In this document: piece after piece, positions 26,550 through 38,356 of the stretch
Position numbering within the stretch: position 1 is the first letter of the stretch
Layout: each line of letters opens with the position of its first letter
The notes under the pieces: model-generated
The model's input: only the letters and a program-made list of their open reading frames with translations
Databases searched by the model: none
Told to the model about the DNA's origin: nothing
Assembly (NCBI GenBank): GCA_030065095.1
Contig: JASJDP010000008.1
Location: 1 to 64,000, forward strand
Direction of reading: 5' to 3'
Length of the DNA: 64,000 bases
Source of the DNA: Rhodobacter sp.
Lineage (GTDB): Bacteria > Pseudomonadota > Alphaproteobacteria > Rhodobacterales > Rhodobacteraceae
Translations under genes and position numbers: made by a program

Positions 26550-28037
26550 ATGAGTGCGGCGGATGATGCCTATGAGTTGGCCAGGCGCCTGATTGCTGAG
26601 GCGTCGGCCGGGGGTGCGAGATCGTTGAATCTTTCTTCGGATGCAGGCACCCGAGATCTTACTTCGCTGCCACCCGAAATTGCGCGCCTGTCCGGACTGT
26701 TGACACTTGATCTGGGTGGAACAGACGTCGAGGATATTTCTTCGATTTCCAGCCTGAAATCACTGACTACGCTGCGGCTTGGCGGAACAAAGGTAACCGA
26801 CCTTTCTCCAATTTCGGATCTTGAGCGGCTTGGATGGTTGAGGCTGGAGGATACAAAGGTTGCCGATCTCTCGGCCCTATCCGGATTGACCACGTTGATA
26901 GCGGTGTGGCTCGATGGAACCAATGTTACCGACATCGCACCGCTGATTGGCTCAAAGGGCCTGCATCGCCTGGACCTCAACAGTTCCGCCATAGTGGACC
27001 TTCGGCCGCTTCGAGCCATGGATGTCCTGGCGGAGCAACCGAGAGCTGGAGGATTGAGCTTCAGAGATTCTGAAGCGACACTCGTCGATCCGCAGATCGC
27101 AAGGATTGCCGAAATCGAAGATGACGGCGAGCGGGCAAAGGCATTGTTCGCCTATTTGGAAGACTGGGTGCCGCCCGGAGAACGCCCCGAGGTCGGTGGC
27201 GACGAGGCGGCTGCGGTCTCCGAAGCAGGCGCACGTTTAGAGGTCGCCACCTCCCACCCCTCGGAGGCGGAGCGCGAGGAACGGCTGAAGCTGGTCCTCC
27301 ACGAGCGCCTGAAGGAGAAATCGGCGGCGCTGGCGGTCGCGGCGGGGAACCGGTTCTTCCGGCTGGCGGCGCGGTCGCGGGCGCTGGAGGATCAACTTGA
27401 CCGGGAGTTCGGCGAGCTCGACCTGCTGATGCTGCATCTGGCCATCGAGGATCTGCGCGATCTCGACCGGCTGGGGCGCGAGGACGAGGATGGCGAGGCG
27501 TTTCCGCCTGAGGTCGTCGTGCCCTTGGGCGATGTGCTGCGGCTGGGGCCTGGGCTGACGCTAGGGCACAAGGAAGTGGACCTGCTGGTCGAGCGCGCCA
27601 ACCGCCGCCGGGCCGGGCCGCCGGTGCCGGCAGGCGAGGTCGCGGCGCAGGATGCGATGAGCGTCGCGGTGTCGCTGGACGCGGACACCATCGGGCCGCG
27701 GCTGCGCAAGCTGGAGGAGCGTGTCGCCGACAGCGAGACCGCCGAGGCCAAGGAGCTGCAGAAGGCGGCGAACCGGAATGTGCTGTGGAAGCTTGCGGCC
27801 TGGGGCGGGTCCCTGGGGACCGGCGTCGCGGCGAGCGTGATCGCGGCGACCTACGGGGTCGAGATCACGGCCTTCGTGCAGACGAACTGGGCGGTGCTGG
27901 TCGAGGCGGCGGGCACCTATGGGCCGCAGTTCGCGCGTTGGTTCGTACTGTCGATGCAGCAGGTGTCGGAATTTGCGGGACTGGCGGCGAATGTACCTGT
28001 GCCGCCGCGCGCTGGCAGCAGGGATCGGGAAGAGTAG
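26550..28037 (+). CDS. Leucine-rich-repeat protein with C-terminal membrane helix
   Basis: A 495-residue protein I cannot assign to a known system. Residues ~44-153 form five 22-residue leucine-rich repeats of the bacterial L..L..L.LGGT.V.DLSP type (for example LTTLRLGGTKVTDLSP). Residues ~200-400 are charged and probably helical or coiled coil (EAEREERLKLVLHERLKEKS). A hydrophobic segment near 410-435 (WGGSLGTGVAASVIAATYGV) suggests a single membrane anchor. No signal peptide is seen, so the repeats are probably cytoplasmic. Base composition changes inside the gene: the repeat half is visibly less GC-rich than the second half, suggesting a fused or replaced N-terminal domain. GAGGAGGG lies about ten bases upstream of the ATG. 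Confidence 0.7.
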   Translation: MSAADDAYELARRLIAEASAGGARSLNLSSDAGTRDLTSLPPEIARLSGLLTLDLGGTDVEDISSISSLKSLTTLRLGGTKVTDLSPISDLERLGWLRLEDTKVADLSALSGLTTLIAVWLDGTNVTDIAPLIGSKGLHRLDLNSSAIVDLRPLRAMDVLAEQPRAGGLSFRDSEATLVDPQIARIAEIEDDGERAKALFAYLEDWVPPGERPEVGGDEAAAVSEAGARLEVATSHPSEAEREERLKLVLHERLKEKSAALAVAAGNRFFRLAARSRALEDQLDREFGELDLLMLHLAIEDLRDLDRLGREDEDGEAFPPEVVVPLGDVLRLGPGLTLGHKEVDLLVERANRRRAGPPVPAGEVAAQDAMSVAVSLDADTIGPRLRKLEERVADSETAEAKELQKAANRNVLWKLAAWGGSLGTGVAASVIAATYGVEITAFVQTNWAVLVEAAGTYGPQFARWFVLSMQQVSEFAGLAANVPVPPRAGSRDREE

Positions 28038-28115
28038 CTCTGGCTGCGAAGGGTGACGAGGGTCGCGCGCGACCCTGAGGGTGGGTGCGGGGACAATCGC
28101 TTGGATTGCAGCGGG

Positions 28116-28316
28116 CCGCGCCATCGCCGACCGGCGGGGAGGCCACCCGGCGCCTTGGACGGCTCGGTTTTTCCCGGCAAACTTCGACCGAACTCGGTCC
28201 GATTATCGCTGCCGGCAAATCGCTCTCCTCCGGGGCGGGTCGGCGATGACGCGGCAGCCTTCGGCCTGAAATCAGCGCCGTGGACAGCATTCGAACGTCA
28301 GGTCGTAGGCCAGGCC
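28116..28316. repeat. Dispersed palindromic element, copy B
   Basis: The core at 28116-28254 is bounded by CCGCGCCATCGCCGAC and GTCGGCGATGACGCGG. It shares GACGGCTCG, GGCAAA and CCGGGGCGGGTCGGCGATG-type segments with copy C in the same orientation. The right flank ends in CAGGTCGTAGGCCAGGCCA, matching the outer arm of the other copies. The left outer arm is not recognisable, so this copy is more diverged or truncated. Confidence 0.75.
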
Positions 28317-28377
28317 AGATCGTGCGGTCCGCTCGCGGCCTACCGTGCTCTGGCCGGGGCTCCGCTCGTTCGCGGCT

Positions 28378-28400
28378 CGAAACGTCCACTGGACGTCTCG
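28378..28400. repeat. Imperfect 23-bp palindrome
   Basis: CGAAACGTCCA (28378-28388), one base, then TGGACGTCTCG (28390-28400): 11-bp arms with one mismatch. It lies in the leader region of the thioredoxin-TPR operon, followed by a small CCGGC-TCC-GCCGG hairpin. It could be a REP-like repeat or a regulatory hairpin. Confidence 0.5.
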
Positions 28401-28488
28401 CCGGCTCCGCCGGACCGCCACTCACCCCCTTGCAACCCCAACCTGTCTGCTCCATCTACCGGAGGACGCTGCCCAAGGAGGCCCGAGC

Positions 28489-29412
28489 ATGCTGGAACTA
28501 GGACAATCCGCCGACGCTGCACCGCCGGGCGATCTGATCAAGGACGCGACCGAGGCGTCGTTCATGGCCGATGTCATGGACGGCTCGGCCGAGGTGCCGG
28601 TGATCGTCGATTTCTGGGCGGAATGGTGCGGGCCCTGCAAGACGCTGACGCCGATGCTGGAGGCCGAGGTGACCCGGGCGCGCGGCAAGGTGCGTCTGGT
28701 CAAGGTCGATATCGACAAGAACGCGCGATTGGCGCAGGCGCTGGTGCAACAGGGTCTGCCGTTGCAATCGGTTCCGACGGTGGTGGCGTTCCATCAGGGC
28801 CGTCCGGTGGACATGTTTCAGGGCGCCGTGCCTGGGTCGCAGGTCAAGGACTTCGTGGACCGGCTGGCGGCGCTGGCCGGTGATGGCGGGCTTGGCGAGG
28901 CGTTGGAGGCGGCCGAGGCGATGCTGGCCGAAGGTGCGGCCGTGGATGCGGCGCAGACCTTTGCGGCGATCCTGGGCGAGGAGCCCGAGAATCCGGCGGC
29001 CTATGGCGGGCTGGTGCGGGCGCATATCGCGCTGGATGATCTGGATCAGGCCGACGCGATCCTGAACGGGGCGCCGGCCGGGATCAGCACCGCGCCGGAA
29101 CTGGAGGCGGCGCATGCGCAGCTTCAGCTCGCGCGGCAGGCGGCGGATGCCGGACCGGCGGCAGAGCTGAAGGCACGGGTCGAGGCGGACCCCGACGACC
29201 TCCAGGCGCGGTTCGATCTGGCGCAGGCCCTGCATGCGGGCGGACAGGTGCAGGAGGCGGTGGACGAACTGCTGGAACTGTTCCGGCGCGACCGCGAGTG
29301 GAACGACGGTGCGGCGAAGACGCAGCTCTTCACCATCTTCGACGCGCTGACACCGCAGGACCCGATCGCGCTCAACGGGCGGCGCAGGCTGTCGTCGATG
29401 ATATTTGCCTGA
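28489..29412 (+). CDS. Thioredoxin-TPR co-chaperone (CnoX/YbbN-like)
   Basis: A 307-residue cytoplasmic protein. The N-terminal thioredoxin domain (residues ~20-125) has the WAEWCGPCKTLTP active site with both cysteines, unlike E. coli CnoX, so it may be redox active. The remaining ~180 residues are alpha-helical tetratricopeptide-like repeats (EALEAAEAMLAEGAAVDAAQ, then ALHAGGQVQEAVDELLELFR). CnoX proteins protect substrates from over-oxidation and hand them to GroEL. A perfect AAGGAGG seven bases before ATG 28489 fixes the start. It leads an operon with the LON-domain and Trm112-like genes. Confidence 0.88.
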   Translation: MLELGQSADAAPPGDLIKDATEASFMADVMDGSAEVPVIVDFWAEWCGPCKTLTPMLEAEVTRARGKVRLVKVDIDKNARLAQALVQQGLPLQSVPTVVAFHQGRPVDMFQGAVPGSQVKDFVDRLAALAGDGGLGEALEAAEAMLAEGAAVDAAQTFAAILGEEPENPAAYGGLVRAHIALDDLDQADAILNGAPAGISTAPELEAAHAQLQLARQAADAGPAAELKARVEADPDDLQARFDLAQALHAGGQVQEAVDELLELFRRDREWNDGAAKTQLFTIFDALTPQDPIALNGRRRLSSMIFA

Positions 29413-29438
29413 CCGGAGCGTCGGTCTACGTTCAGGTC

Positions 29439-30083
29439 ATGTTCTCGAGAGCCGATCTGCCCGACACGATCCCGGTTTTCCCGCTGCCCGGTGCGCTCTT
29501 GTTGCCGCGGGCGCGGCTGCCGCTGCATATCTTCGAGCCGCGCTATCTGGCGATGCTGGACGACACGCTGAAAACGAGCGAGCGGCTGATCGGGATGATC
29601 CAGCCCTATGACGGGCCGGGCGGCGACGGCAAGAAGCTGCATGCGATCGGCTGCGCGGGTCGGCTGACCGCGTTTTCCGAGACCGAGGACGGGCGGTACA
29701 TGATCACGCTCAGCGGGATCTCGCGGTTCCGGGTGAGACGCGAGATCGAGGGCTTCGCGCCGTATCGGCGCTGCGAGGTCGGCTGGGACGGGTTTGTGCG
29801 CGATATCGGTCCGGCAGAGCAGGATACCGGGTTCGACCGTGCGGCGTTTCTCGACCTTTTGGCGCGGTATTTCGAGGACCGGTCGCTGAAGACCGATTGG
29901 GAGGCGTTGCGCGAGGCGGATGACGAGCTGTTGATCAACTCGCTGTCGATGCTTTGCCCGTTCGATCCCGAGGACAAGCAGGCGCTGCTGGAAGCGCCAT
30001 CGCTGACGACCCGGCGCGAGACCATCGTGACGCTTATCGAATTCGCGCTGCGCGGCGGGTCGGCAGAGGAGATCATGCAGTGA
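29439..30083 (+). CDS. LON peptidase substrate-binding domain protein
   Basis: A 214-residue protein consisting of the Lon N-terminal (LAN) domain alone, without ATPase or protease parts. [20 protein letters not shown] with [13 protein letters not shown] near residues 12-46 is the diagnostic start. [20 protein letters not shown] and an alpha-helical C-terminal half follow. Stand-alone LON-domain proteins are common in alphaproteobacteria; their function is unknown. The ATG at 29439 lies 26 nt after the thioredoxin-TPR stop, and the stop overlaps the Trm112-like start, so this is an operon. Confidence 0.92.
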   Translation: MFSRADLPDTIPVFPLPGALLLPRARLPLHIFEPRYLAMLDDTLKTSERLIGMIQPYDGPGGDGKKLHAIGCAGRLTAFSETEDGRYMITLSGISRFRVRREIEGFAPYRRCEVGWDGFVRDIGPAEQDTGFDRAAFLDLLARYFEDRSLKTDWEALREADDELLINSLSMLCPFDPEDKQALLEAPSLTTRRETIVTLIEFALRGGSAEEIMQ

Positions 30084-30271
30084 CCGAGGCGGCGTCCAGT
30101 CCGGCCTTCGACCGCAAGATGCTGGAGGCGCTGGTCTGCCCGCAGACCCATGCGGTGCTGACCTACGATGCGGAGCGGCAGGAACTGGTGTCGAAGGCCG
30201 CGCATCTGGCCTATCCGATCCGCAACGGAATTCCGGTGATGCTGATCGACGAGGCGCGGGCGCTGGAGTGA
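30080..30271 (+). CDS. Trm112-family protein
   Basis: A 63-residue protein resembling E. coli YcaR and the Trm112 methyltransferase partner. [20 protein letters not shown] and [20 protein letters not shown] are the family hallmarks. YcaR-type proteins have CPxC plus another Cys for zinc; here only the first Cys remains (CPQT, later Ser in LVSKAAH), so zinc is probably not bound. The GTG start at 30080 overlaps the previous stop by three bases. It is the last gene of the operon. Confidence 0.88.
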   Translation: MTEAASSPAFDRKMLEALVCPQTHAVLTYDAERQELVSKAAHLAYPIRNGIPVMLIDEARALE

Positions 30272-30311
30272 GGTCCGTGGCTAACCGGCTGTTCTGTTCG
30301 ACATAGCCCGG

Positions 30312-30761
30312 TCAGGGTTTTCGGAACATGAACCGGTTCATCACGGGCGCTAGGATCAGTCCCAGGGCCAGCAGAAACTGCAGAACGGGCGGACGGGCAC
30401 CCTCGACCACTATGGACGGCCGTGTCCGGCTTGGGCGATCGGGCAGATAGTAGATATCTATCGGGGCGTTCGGATCGGCCTCGCGCCGGCGCCTGAGCTG
30501 CCGTCCGGCCGAATTCGGCAGCAGGATCCTGCCGGATTCGACGGTCCGGCCGTCGTGGGGGAAGGTGTATTCGATGTGATAGGTGGGATTGATCGACGAT
30601 CCCTTCTGCCCGCCGATGTTCTTGGCGACATATGTCACCTTGGCGGGCACCTCGAAACCGCGCACCTGCAGGGTTCGGATCTCCATGTAGGTGTACAGGA
30701 AATATCCGCCGATCAGCAGGCCGAGAACCGGCAATCCCACATTCAGTGCCGTCTTTTGCAC
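30312..30761 (-). CDS. DUF3592 membrane protein
   Basis: A 149-residue protein with a membrane helix near the N terminus (LNVGLPVLGLLIGGYFLYTY) and another at the C terminus (VLQFLLALGLILAPVMNRFM). Between them is a DUF3592-type beta domain (VPAKVTYVAKN, then YHIEYTFPHDGRTVESGRIL). Function unknown. I prefer the GTG at 30761 because GGAG lies six bases upstream; the frame is open to a TTG at 30791 with no ribosome site. Convergent with the Trm112 gene. Confidence 0.72.
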   Translation of the reverse strand: MQKTALNVGLPVLGLLIGGYFLYTYMEIRTLQVRGFEVPAKVTYVAKNIGGQKGSSINPTYHIEYTFPHDGRTVESGRILLPNSAGRQLRRRREADPNAPIDIYYLPDRPSRTRPSIVVEGARPPVLQFLLALGLILAPVMNRFMFRKP

Positions 30762-30837
30762 CGGCGTCTCCAGGTTACCCCGTTGCTGCAAGTCTACATC
30801 AACCGGGCGAATCCTTCCACGTCGTGGGCTTTCGGGT

Positions 30838-32064
30838 TCAGATCGGCCTGCCCTGCAAAAGCCGCGGCAGATCGCCCGTCAGACCCGCGGCTTCGCGGAT
30901 CAGGCCGCGGCGCAGCCCCGGAAGGCTATTTACAACGCCCATGCCAAGATCGCGGCCAAGTCTCAGAAGGGCGTTGTCGTTGGAGAACAGGCGGTTGAAG
31001 CCATCCGTCGCCAGCGCCAGCGCGGCGGTGTCGAAGCGGCGCCAGCGCTGGTAGCGTTCAAGAACGTCGAGCCGCCCGATGTCCTCGCCCCGGCGGTGGG
31101 CGATGGCCAGCACTTCGGCCAGGGCGCCCACATCCTTCAGCCCGGCATTCAGCCCCTGACCGGCGATGGGGTGCACCCGGTGCGCCGCGTCTCCCAGCAG
31201 CGCGACGCGCGGCGCGGCGAAACGGTGGGCCAGGGAAAGGGTCAGCGGATAGGTCATCCGGATCCCGGCAAGGCCGATCTGCCCCAGAAATTCGCCGACG
31301 CGAGGACGCAGGGCGTCCAGATACCCTGCATCATCCAAGGCCTGAATGCGGGCGGCTTCGGCGTCGGCTTCGGTCCAGACGATTGAGCTTCGGTTTTCGG
31401 GCAGGGGCAGGATCGCCAGCGGCCCGGGCGGCATGAAGAACTGATGCGCGCAGCCATTGTGCGGACGGCTGTGATCGATGGCGCAGACCAGTGCGGTCTG
31501 GCCATAGGCCCAGCCCATCCGGCCGATCCCCGCGCGCCTGGCGGTGGGCGAGTGCTGGCCGTCGGCGCCGACCAGCATGCGGGCCCTTACTGTGCTGCCG
31601 TCGCCCAGGGTCACGGCCGCCTCGGCCGCGTCGACGGCGTGACCGGCGACATCCAGACCGGAGAATTGTTCGATGGCAGGAGTGTCCGCCATGGCCGCCA
31701 TCAGGGCGCGGCGCAGGTGCCGGTCTTCGACCATGAAGCCCATCGGGCCTTCTTCGATCTCGGCATGGTCGAATTCCAGAACGAAGGGCGAGGGGCCTTC
31801 GCCGGCACGGCCGTCGGTGACCTTGATCTGCAGGATCGGCTGGGTCCTGTCCGCAAGACCCCGCCAAATGCCGATCGCGTCCAGCAGACGCTTTGATGCA
31901 TGCGCCAACGCATAGCTGCGACCGTCGAACGCGGCATCGGCGCGGATGTCGTTCGCCAGACGGTCGACGATTGCGACGCTCAGCCCCGCCTGCGCCAGCG
32001 CCAGGGCCAGCGCCGAGCCGTTCAGGCCGCCACCGATGATCAGGACGTCGCGGATATCTTCCAT
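30838..32064 (-). CDS. UbiH/UbiF/VisC-family FAD-dependent hydroxylase
   Basis: A 408-residue flavoprotein monooxygenase of ubiquinone biosynthesis. It shows the dinucleotide-binding motif DVLIIGGGLNGSALALALA near residues 6-24, the DG motif region MLVGADGQHSPTARRAG, and the FAD ribityl motif ALLGDAAHRVHPIAGQGLN near residue 300. Which ring position it hydroxylates (UbiH, UbiF, UbiL or UbiI type) cannot be decided by eye. The start at 32064 is chosen from the family N-terminus; the longer frame to 32277 overlaps the amidase gene. It diverges from the amidase with about 82 nt between starts. Confidence 0.9.
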   Translation of the reverse strand: MEDIRDVLIIGGGLNGSALALALAQAGLSVAIVDRLANDIRADAAFDGRSYALAHASKRLLDAIGIWRGLADRTQPILQIKVTDGRAGEGPSPFVLEFDHAEIEEGPMGFMVEDRHLRRALMAAMADTPAIEQFSGLDVAGHAVDAAEAAVTLGDGSTVRARMLVGADGQHSPTARRAGIGRMGWAYGQTALVCAIDHSRPHNGCAHQFFMPPGPLAILPLPENRSSIVWTEADAEAARIQALDDAGYLDALRPRVGEFLGQIGLAGIRMTYPLTLSLAHRFAAPRVALLGDAAHRVHPIAGQGLNAGLKDVGALAEVLAIAHRRGEDIGRLDVLERYQRWRRFDTAALALATDGFNRLFSNDNALLRLGRDLGMGVVNSLPGLRRGLIREAAGLTGDLPRLLQGRPI

Positions 32065-32146
32065 GCCGCGCAATATGAACCTGACCGGGGCATTGTCCAT
32101 GCGCCGCGCTGCCGCTACCGTCGCGCCGGCAAAACGGGAGACCGGC

Positions 32147-33478
32147 ATGGCGGATGACTGGCTGTGGAGCACGGCGGCGGACCTGGGTCGGAGGATCGGC
32201 GCAGGCGAGATCGATCCTGTCGCGTTGGCCCGGGCGCATCTGGATGCCATCGACGGCCACGCCCTGCGCGACCGCATCTACGCCCGGCTGACCCCCGACC
32301 GGGCGTTGGCAGAGGCCGGGGCGGCACGGGACCGGGCGCGGGTAGGGCGGCGCCTGGGGCCGCTCGACGGGGTGCCGGTGTCCTGGAAGGATTTGTTCGA
32401 CACAGCCGGGCACGGCACCGAGGCCGGATCGGCTTTGTTGGCGGGCCGTGTGCCGGCAAGGGATGCGGTGGTGCTGCGGAACGCCACCGCGGCGGGGCTG
32501 GTATGCCTGGGCAAGACGCATATGTCCGAACTGGCGTTTTCGGGACTGGGCTATAACCCGGTGACCGGAACCCCGCCCGCGCTGCACGATGCGGACGCTG
32601 TGCCGGGGGGGTCGTCGTCGGGCGCCGCGGCCTCGGTGGCCTTTGGACTGGCGGCCGCCGGGATCGGCTCGGACACCGGCGGGTCGGTGCGGATCCCGGC
32701 GGTCTGGAACGATCTGGTTGGGCTGAAGACGACATCGGGACGGCTGTCGCTGGAGGGGGTCGTGCCGCTGGCAGAGAGTTTCGACACGGTGGGACCGCTC
32801 TGCCGGTCGGTAGAGGATGCCGCGTTGCTGCTGGCGGCGCTGGAGGGAACCGCGGCCCCGGATCTGACCGGTGTGTCGCTGGACGGTGCCCGGCTGATGG
32901 TTCTGGACACGGTGGCGACCGAAGATTTGCGCGACGCGCCTCGGGCCGGGTTTCAGCGCGCGGTCGAGCGGCTGCAGGCGGCGGGTGCGGTGGTCGAGCA
33001 TCGCGAGCTGCCATTGGTGGCCGAGGCACTGGCGCTGTCGCCTGCCCTTTATGCGCCCGAGGCCTATGCCACCTGGAAGGACGTGATCGAGGCGGCGCCG
33101 GACAAGATGTACGATGAGATCCTGGCCCGGTTCCGTGGCGGCGCTGGCGTGACGGCGGTGGAGTTCATTCAGGCGTGGCAAGAGTTGCGGCGGCTTCGCG
33201 TGCGCTGGAACACGGCGGTTGCGGGCTATGACGCGGTGATCATTCCGACGGCGGCGAACCTGCCGCCGAAATTGCAGCGGCTGACCGACGAGCGGGATTA
33301 CTACGTCACCGAGAACCTGATGACTCTGCGCAATACCCGGATCGGCAACCTGTTCGGCCTTTGCGTCCTGACCCTGCCGACCGGCGTTCCGGCGACGGGC
33401 ATTTCACTGCTTTGCCCGCCGCACGCAGAAGAAAGGCTGCTTCGCCTGGGTGCTGCGGCAGAGGCGGCGCTGGCGTAA
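32147..33478 (+). CDS. Amidase (amidase-signature family)
   Basis: A 443-residue amidase-signature hydrolase. The Ser-cisSer-Lys triad is visible: Lys in GVPVSWKDLFDTAG near residue 78, the Gly/Ser-rich region GGSSSGAAASVAFGLAA near 152, and GSDTGGSVRIPAVWNDLVG near 173 with the nucleophile Ser. Substrate is unknown. It resembles GatA in the core, but a GatCAB role is unlikely without gatB/gatC nearby. It sits upstream of the aminotransferase and ftsK in an order often seen in Rhodobacteraceae. Confidence 0.9.
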   Translation: MADDWLWSTAADLGRRIGAGEIDPVALARAHLDAIDGHALRDRIYARLTPDRALAEAGAARDRARVGRRLGPLDGVPVSWKDLFDTAGHGTEAGSALLAGRVPARDAVVLRNATAAGLVCLGKTHMSELAFSGLGYNPVTGTPPALHDADAVPGGSSSGAAASVAFGLAAAGIGSDTGGSVRIPAVWNDLVGLKTTSGRLSLEGVVPLAESFDTVGPLCRSVEDAALLLAALEGTAAPDLTGVSLDGARLMVLDTVATEDLRDAPRAGFQRAVERLQAAGAVVEHRELPLVAEALALSPALYAPEAYATWKDVIEAAPDKMYDEILARFRGGAGVTAVEFIQAWQELRRLRVRWNTAVAGYDAVIIPTAANLPPKLQRLTDERDYYVTENLMTLRNTRIGNLFGLCVLTLPTGVPATGISLLCPPHAEERLLRLGAAAEAALA

Positions 33479-33607
33479 AAGTCACAATTTGGGCGCACAA
33501 GGCCGCAATTTCGCTGGGATTTTCTGGACCGGACCGGATTTGCCGGGTATCGTCATCGCAAACGGGGCGCATACGACCCCGTATCTTGAGGCAGTCACAG
33601 CGTTGCA

Positions 33608-34792
33608 ATGACGTATCCCGAGCGGTTTTCGAACCTGCCAGACTATGCGTTTCCGCGTTTGCGGGCGCTTCTGGACGGCCATGCGCCGGGGGGCGAGCCC
33701 ATTGCGATGTCGATCGGCGAGCCCCGGCATGCATTTCCGGACTGGATTTCGAGGATTATTGCCGACCACGCTCACGAGTTCGGCAAATACCCGCCGAACG
33801 ACGGAACGCCCGAGCTGCTGAATTCCATCGCGGGCTGGATCGCGCGTCGCTATGGCGTGCAGGTCCAGCTTGACCGTCAGATCATGGCGTTGAACGGCAC
33901 ACGCGAGGGCCTGTTCAACGCGTGCCTCGCGCTCTGTCCGGAAACCTCGCGCGGCGGGCGGCAGCCCGCCGTTCTCATGCCGAACCCGTTCTATCAGGTC
34001 TACGCGGTGGCCGCGCTCGCCGTGGGGGCAGAGCCGGTCTACGTGCCGGCAACGGCCGAGACGGGGTTCCTGCCCGACTTCGCCAGCTTGCCGACCGATC
34101 TGCTGGACCGGGTGGAGATCGCCTATCTGTGCTCGCCGTCGAATCCGCAAGGCGCGGTGGCAAGCCGGGAGTACTGGGCGGCGCTGATCGAACTGGCCGA
34201 GATGCACGATTTCCGTATCTTTGCGGATGAGTGCTATTCCGAGCTTTACCGCGAAATGCCGCCCGATGGCGCGCTGCAGGTGGCCAGCGAGATGGGGGCA
34301 TCGCCGGAACGGGTGGTTATCTTTCATTCGCTGTCGAAGCGGTCGAATCTCCCAGGTCTTCGGTCGGGTTTCGTCGCCGGTGGGCCGGAAAGCATCGCAC
34401 GGATCAAGCAGCTGCGCGCCTACGCCGGGGCGCCGTTGCCGATGCCGCTGCAGCGGGTGGCCGAACAGGTCTGGCGCGACGAGACCCATGTTGGGATCAA
34501 CCGCGCGCTTTACGTCGAAAAGTACGAGATGGCCGACGCGATATTCGGCGATGTCGCGGGGTTCCGGCCGGTGGAGGCGGGGTTCTTTCTGTGGCTGCCG
34601 GTGGACGATGGCGAGGCGGCGGCGCTGAAGCTTTGGACCGAGACCGGCGTGCGCGTGCTGCCCGGGGCGTATCTGGGGCGCGAGGTAGCCGGGAGCAATC
34701 CGGGGCAGGGATATATCAGGGCCGCAATGGTGGCCCCCAGGGACGACTTGCAGCGCGGGCTGATCAAGCTGCGCGACTGCATCTACGGTTAA
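33608..34792 (+). CDS. dapC: Class I/II aminotransferase, probable succinyldiaminopimelate aminotransferase
   Basis: A 394-residue PLP enzyme of fold type [13 protein letters not shown] near residue 36 is typical of the DapC-like subgroup. The PLP-binding lysine is in [20 protein letters not shown] near residue 243, with [12 protein letters not shown] (Asn-Pro) and [10 protein letters not shown] (Asp) upstream. The likely reaction is transfer of an amino group to N-succinyl-2-amino-6-ketopimelate in lysine and peptidoglycan synthesis, which fits its place next to ftsK. The exact substrate is inferred from subgroup resemblance. Confidence 0.82.
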   Translation: MTYPERFSNLPDYAFPRLRALLDGHAPGGEPIAMSIGEPRHAFPDWISRIIADHAHEFGKYPPNDGTPELLNSIAGWIARRYGVQVQLDRQIMALNGTREGLFNACLALCPETSRGGRQPAVLMPNPFYQVYAVAALAVGAEPVYVPATAETGFLPDFASLPTDLLDRVEIAYLCSPSNPQGAVASREYWAALIELAEMHDFRIFADECYSELYREMPPDGALQVASEMGASPERVVIFHSLSKRSNLPGLRSGFVAGGPESIARIKQLRAYAGAPLPMPLQRVAEQVWRDETHVGINRALYVEKYEMADAIFGDVAGFRPVEAGFFLWLPVDDGEAAALKLWTETGVRVLPGAYLGREVAGSNPGQGYIRAAMVAPRDDLQRGLIKLRDCIYG

Positions 34793-34805
34793 GACGAGGG
34801 TTTCG

Positions 34806-37628
<2,823 letters not shown>

Positions 37629-37631
37629 GGT

Positions 37632-37654
37632 ACGAATTTTCGGCGAAAATTCGT
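37632..37654. repeat. Palindrome ACGAATTTTC-N3-GAAAATTCGT
   Basis: Ten-bp perfect arms (37632-37641 and 37645-37654) separated by GGC lie directly after the ftsK stop codon. The AT-rich arms are unusual in this GC-rich DNA. It could act as a transcript-end hairpin between ftsK and lolA or be a dispersed repeat of the genome. No second copy was seen in the window. Confidence 0.7.
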
Positions 37655-37750
37655 CGTCCGGCCAAACAAAGCTGTCCTGCGTCGGCAATTGTCCGCAAAG
37701 GGTGGCGTTTCACCCGTGCAACCGGCCGATCAACTGCTTAGATAGAGCTC

Positions 37751-38350
37751 ATGAAACGCAGAACGCTCTTTCTCGCCCCGATCCTGATGGCCCTGGCGAT
37801 GCCTTCTTTGGCAGCCGAACGGCTGTCGCTGAACCAGATCTCGTCCTACCTCAACGGTCTGCGGACCGTGAAGGGCAGCTTTACCCAGATCAACGATGAC
37901 GGCACCATCGCCACCGGCACGATCTATATCAAGCGTCCGGGCCGCGTGCGGTTCGAATACGACCCGCCCGAGGCCGCACTGGTGATGGCGGGCGGCGGGC
38001 AGGTGGCGATCTTCGATCCCAAATCGAACCAGCCGCCCGAACAGTATCCGCTCAATCGCACCCCGCTGAACCTGATCCTGGCGCGCAACGTCAACCTGGG
38101 CCGCGCCAATATGGTCGTGGGGCACGAATTCGACGGCACCGCGACCTCGGTCGTTGCCCAGGATCCCGAAAACCCGGACTACGGCACCATCCGCCTGGTC
38201 TTTACCGGTCCGCCGGTCGAGCTGCGGCAATGGGTGATCACCGGCGGGGACGGGACCGAGACCACAGTGATCCTGGGCGACACGCAGCAAGGCGTTCAGA
38301 TGGCCGCCTCGCTGTTCAGCATCCCCGTCGAGGTGCAAAAGCGGCGCTGA
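37751..38350 (+). CDS. lolA: LolA-like outer-membrane lipoprotein carrier
   Basis: A 199-residue periplasmic protein with a cleavable signal peptide (MKRRTLFLAPILMALAMPSL, cleaved near SLAAE). LolA takes lipoproteins from LolCDE to the outer membrane. TVKGSFTQINDDGTIATGTI near residues 40-59 and IKRPGRVRFEYDPPEAALVM are the conserved first strands of the hydrophobic half-barrel. It follows ftsK on the same strand after a 122-nt gap and converges on the lytic transglycosylase gene with only 6 nt between stops. Confidence 0.92.
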   Translation: MKRRTLFLAPILMALAMPSLAAERLSLNQISSYLNGLRTVKGSFTQINDDGTIATGTIYIKRPGRVRFEYDPPEAALVMAGGGQVAIFDPKSNQPPEQYPLNRTPLNLILARNVNLGRANMVVGHEFDGTATSVVAQDPENPDYGTIRLVFTGPPVELRQWVITGGDGTETTVILGDTQQGVQMAASLFSIPVEVQKRR

Positions 38351-38356
38351 CGCGTC

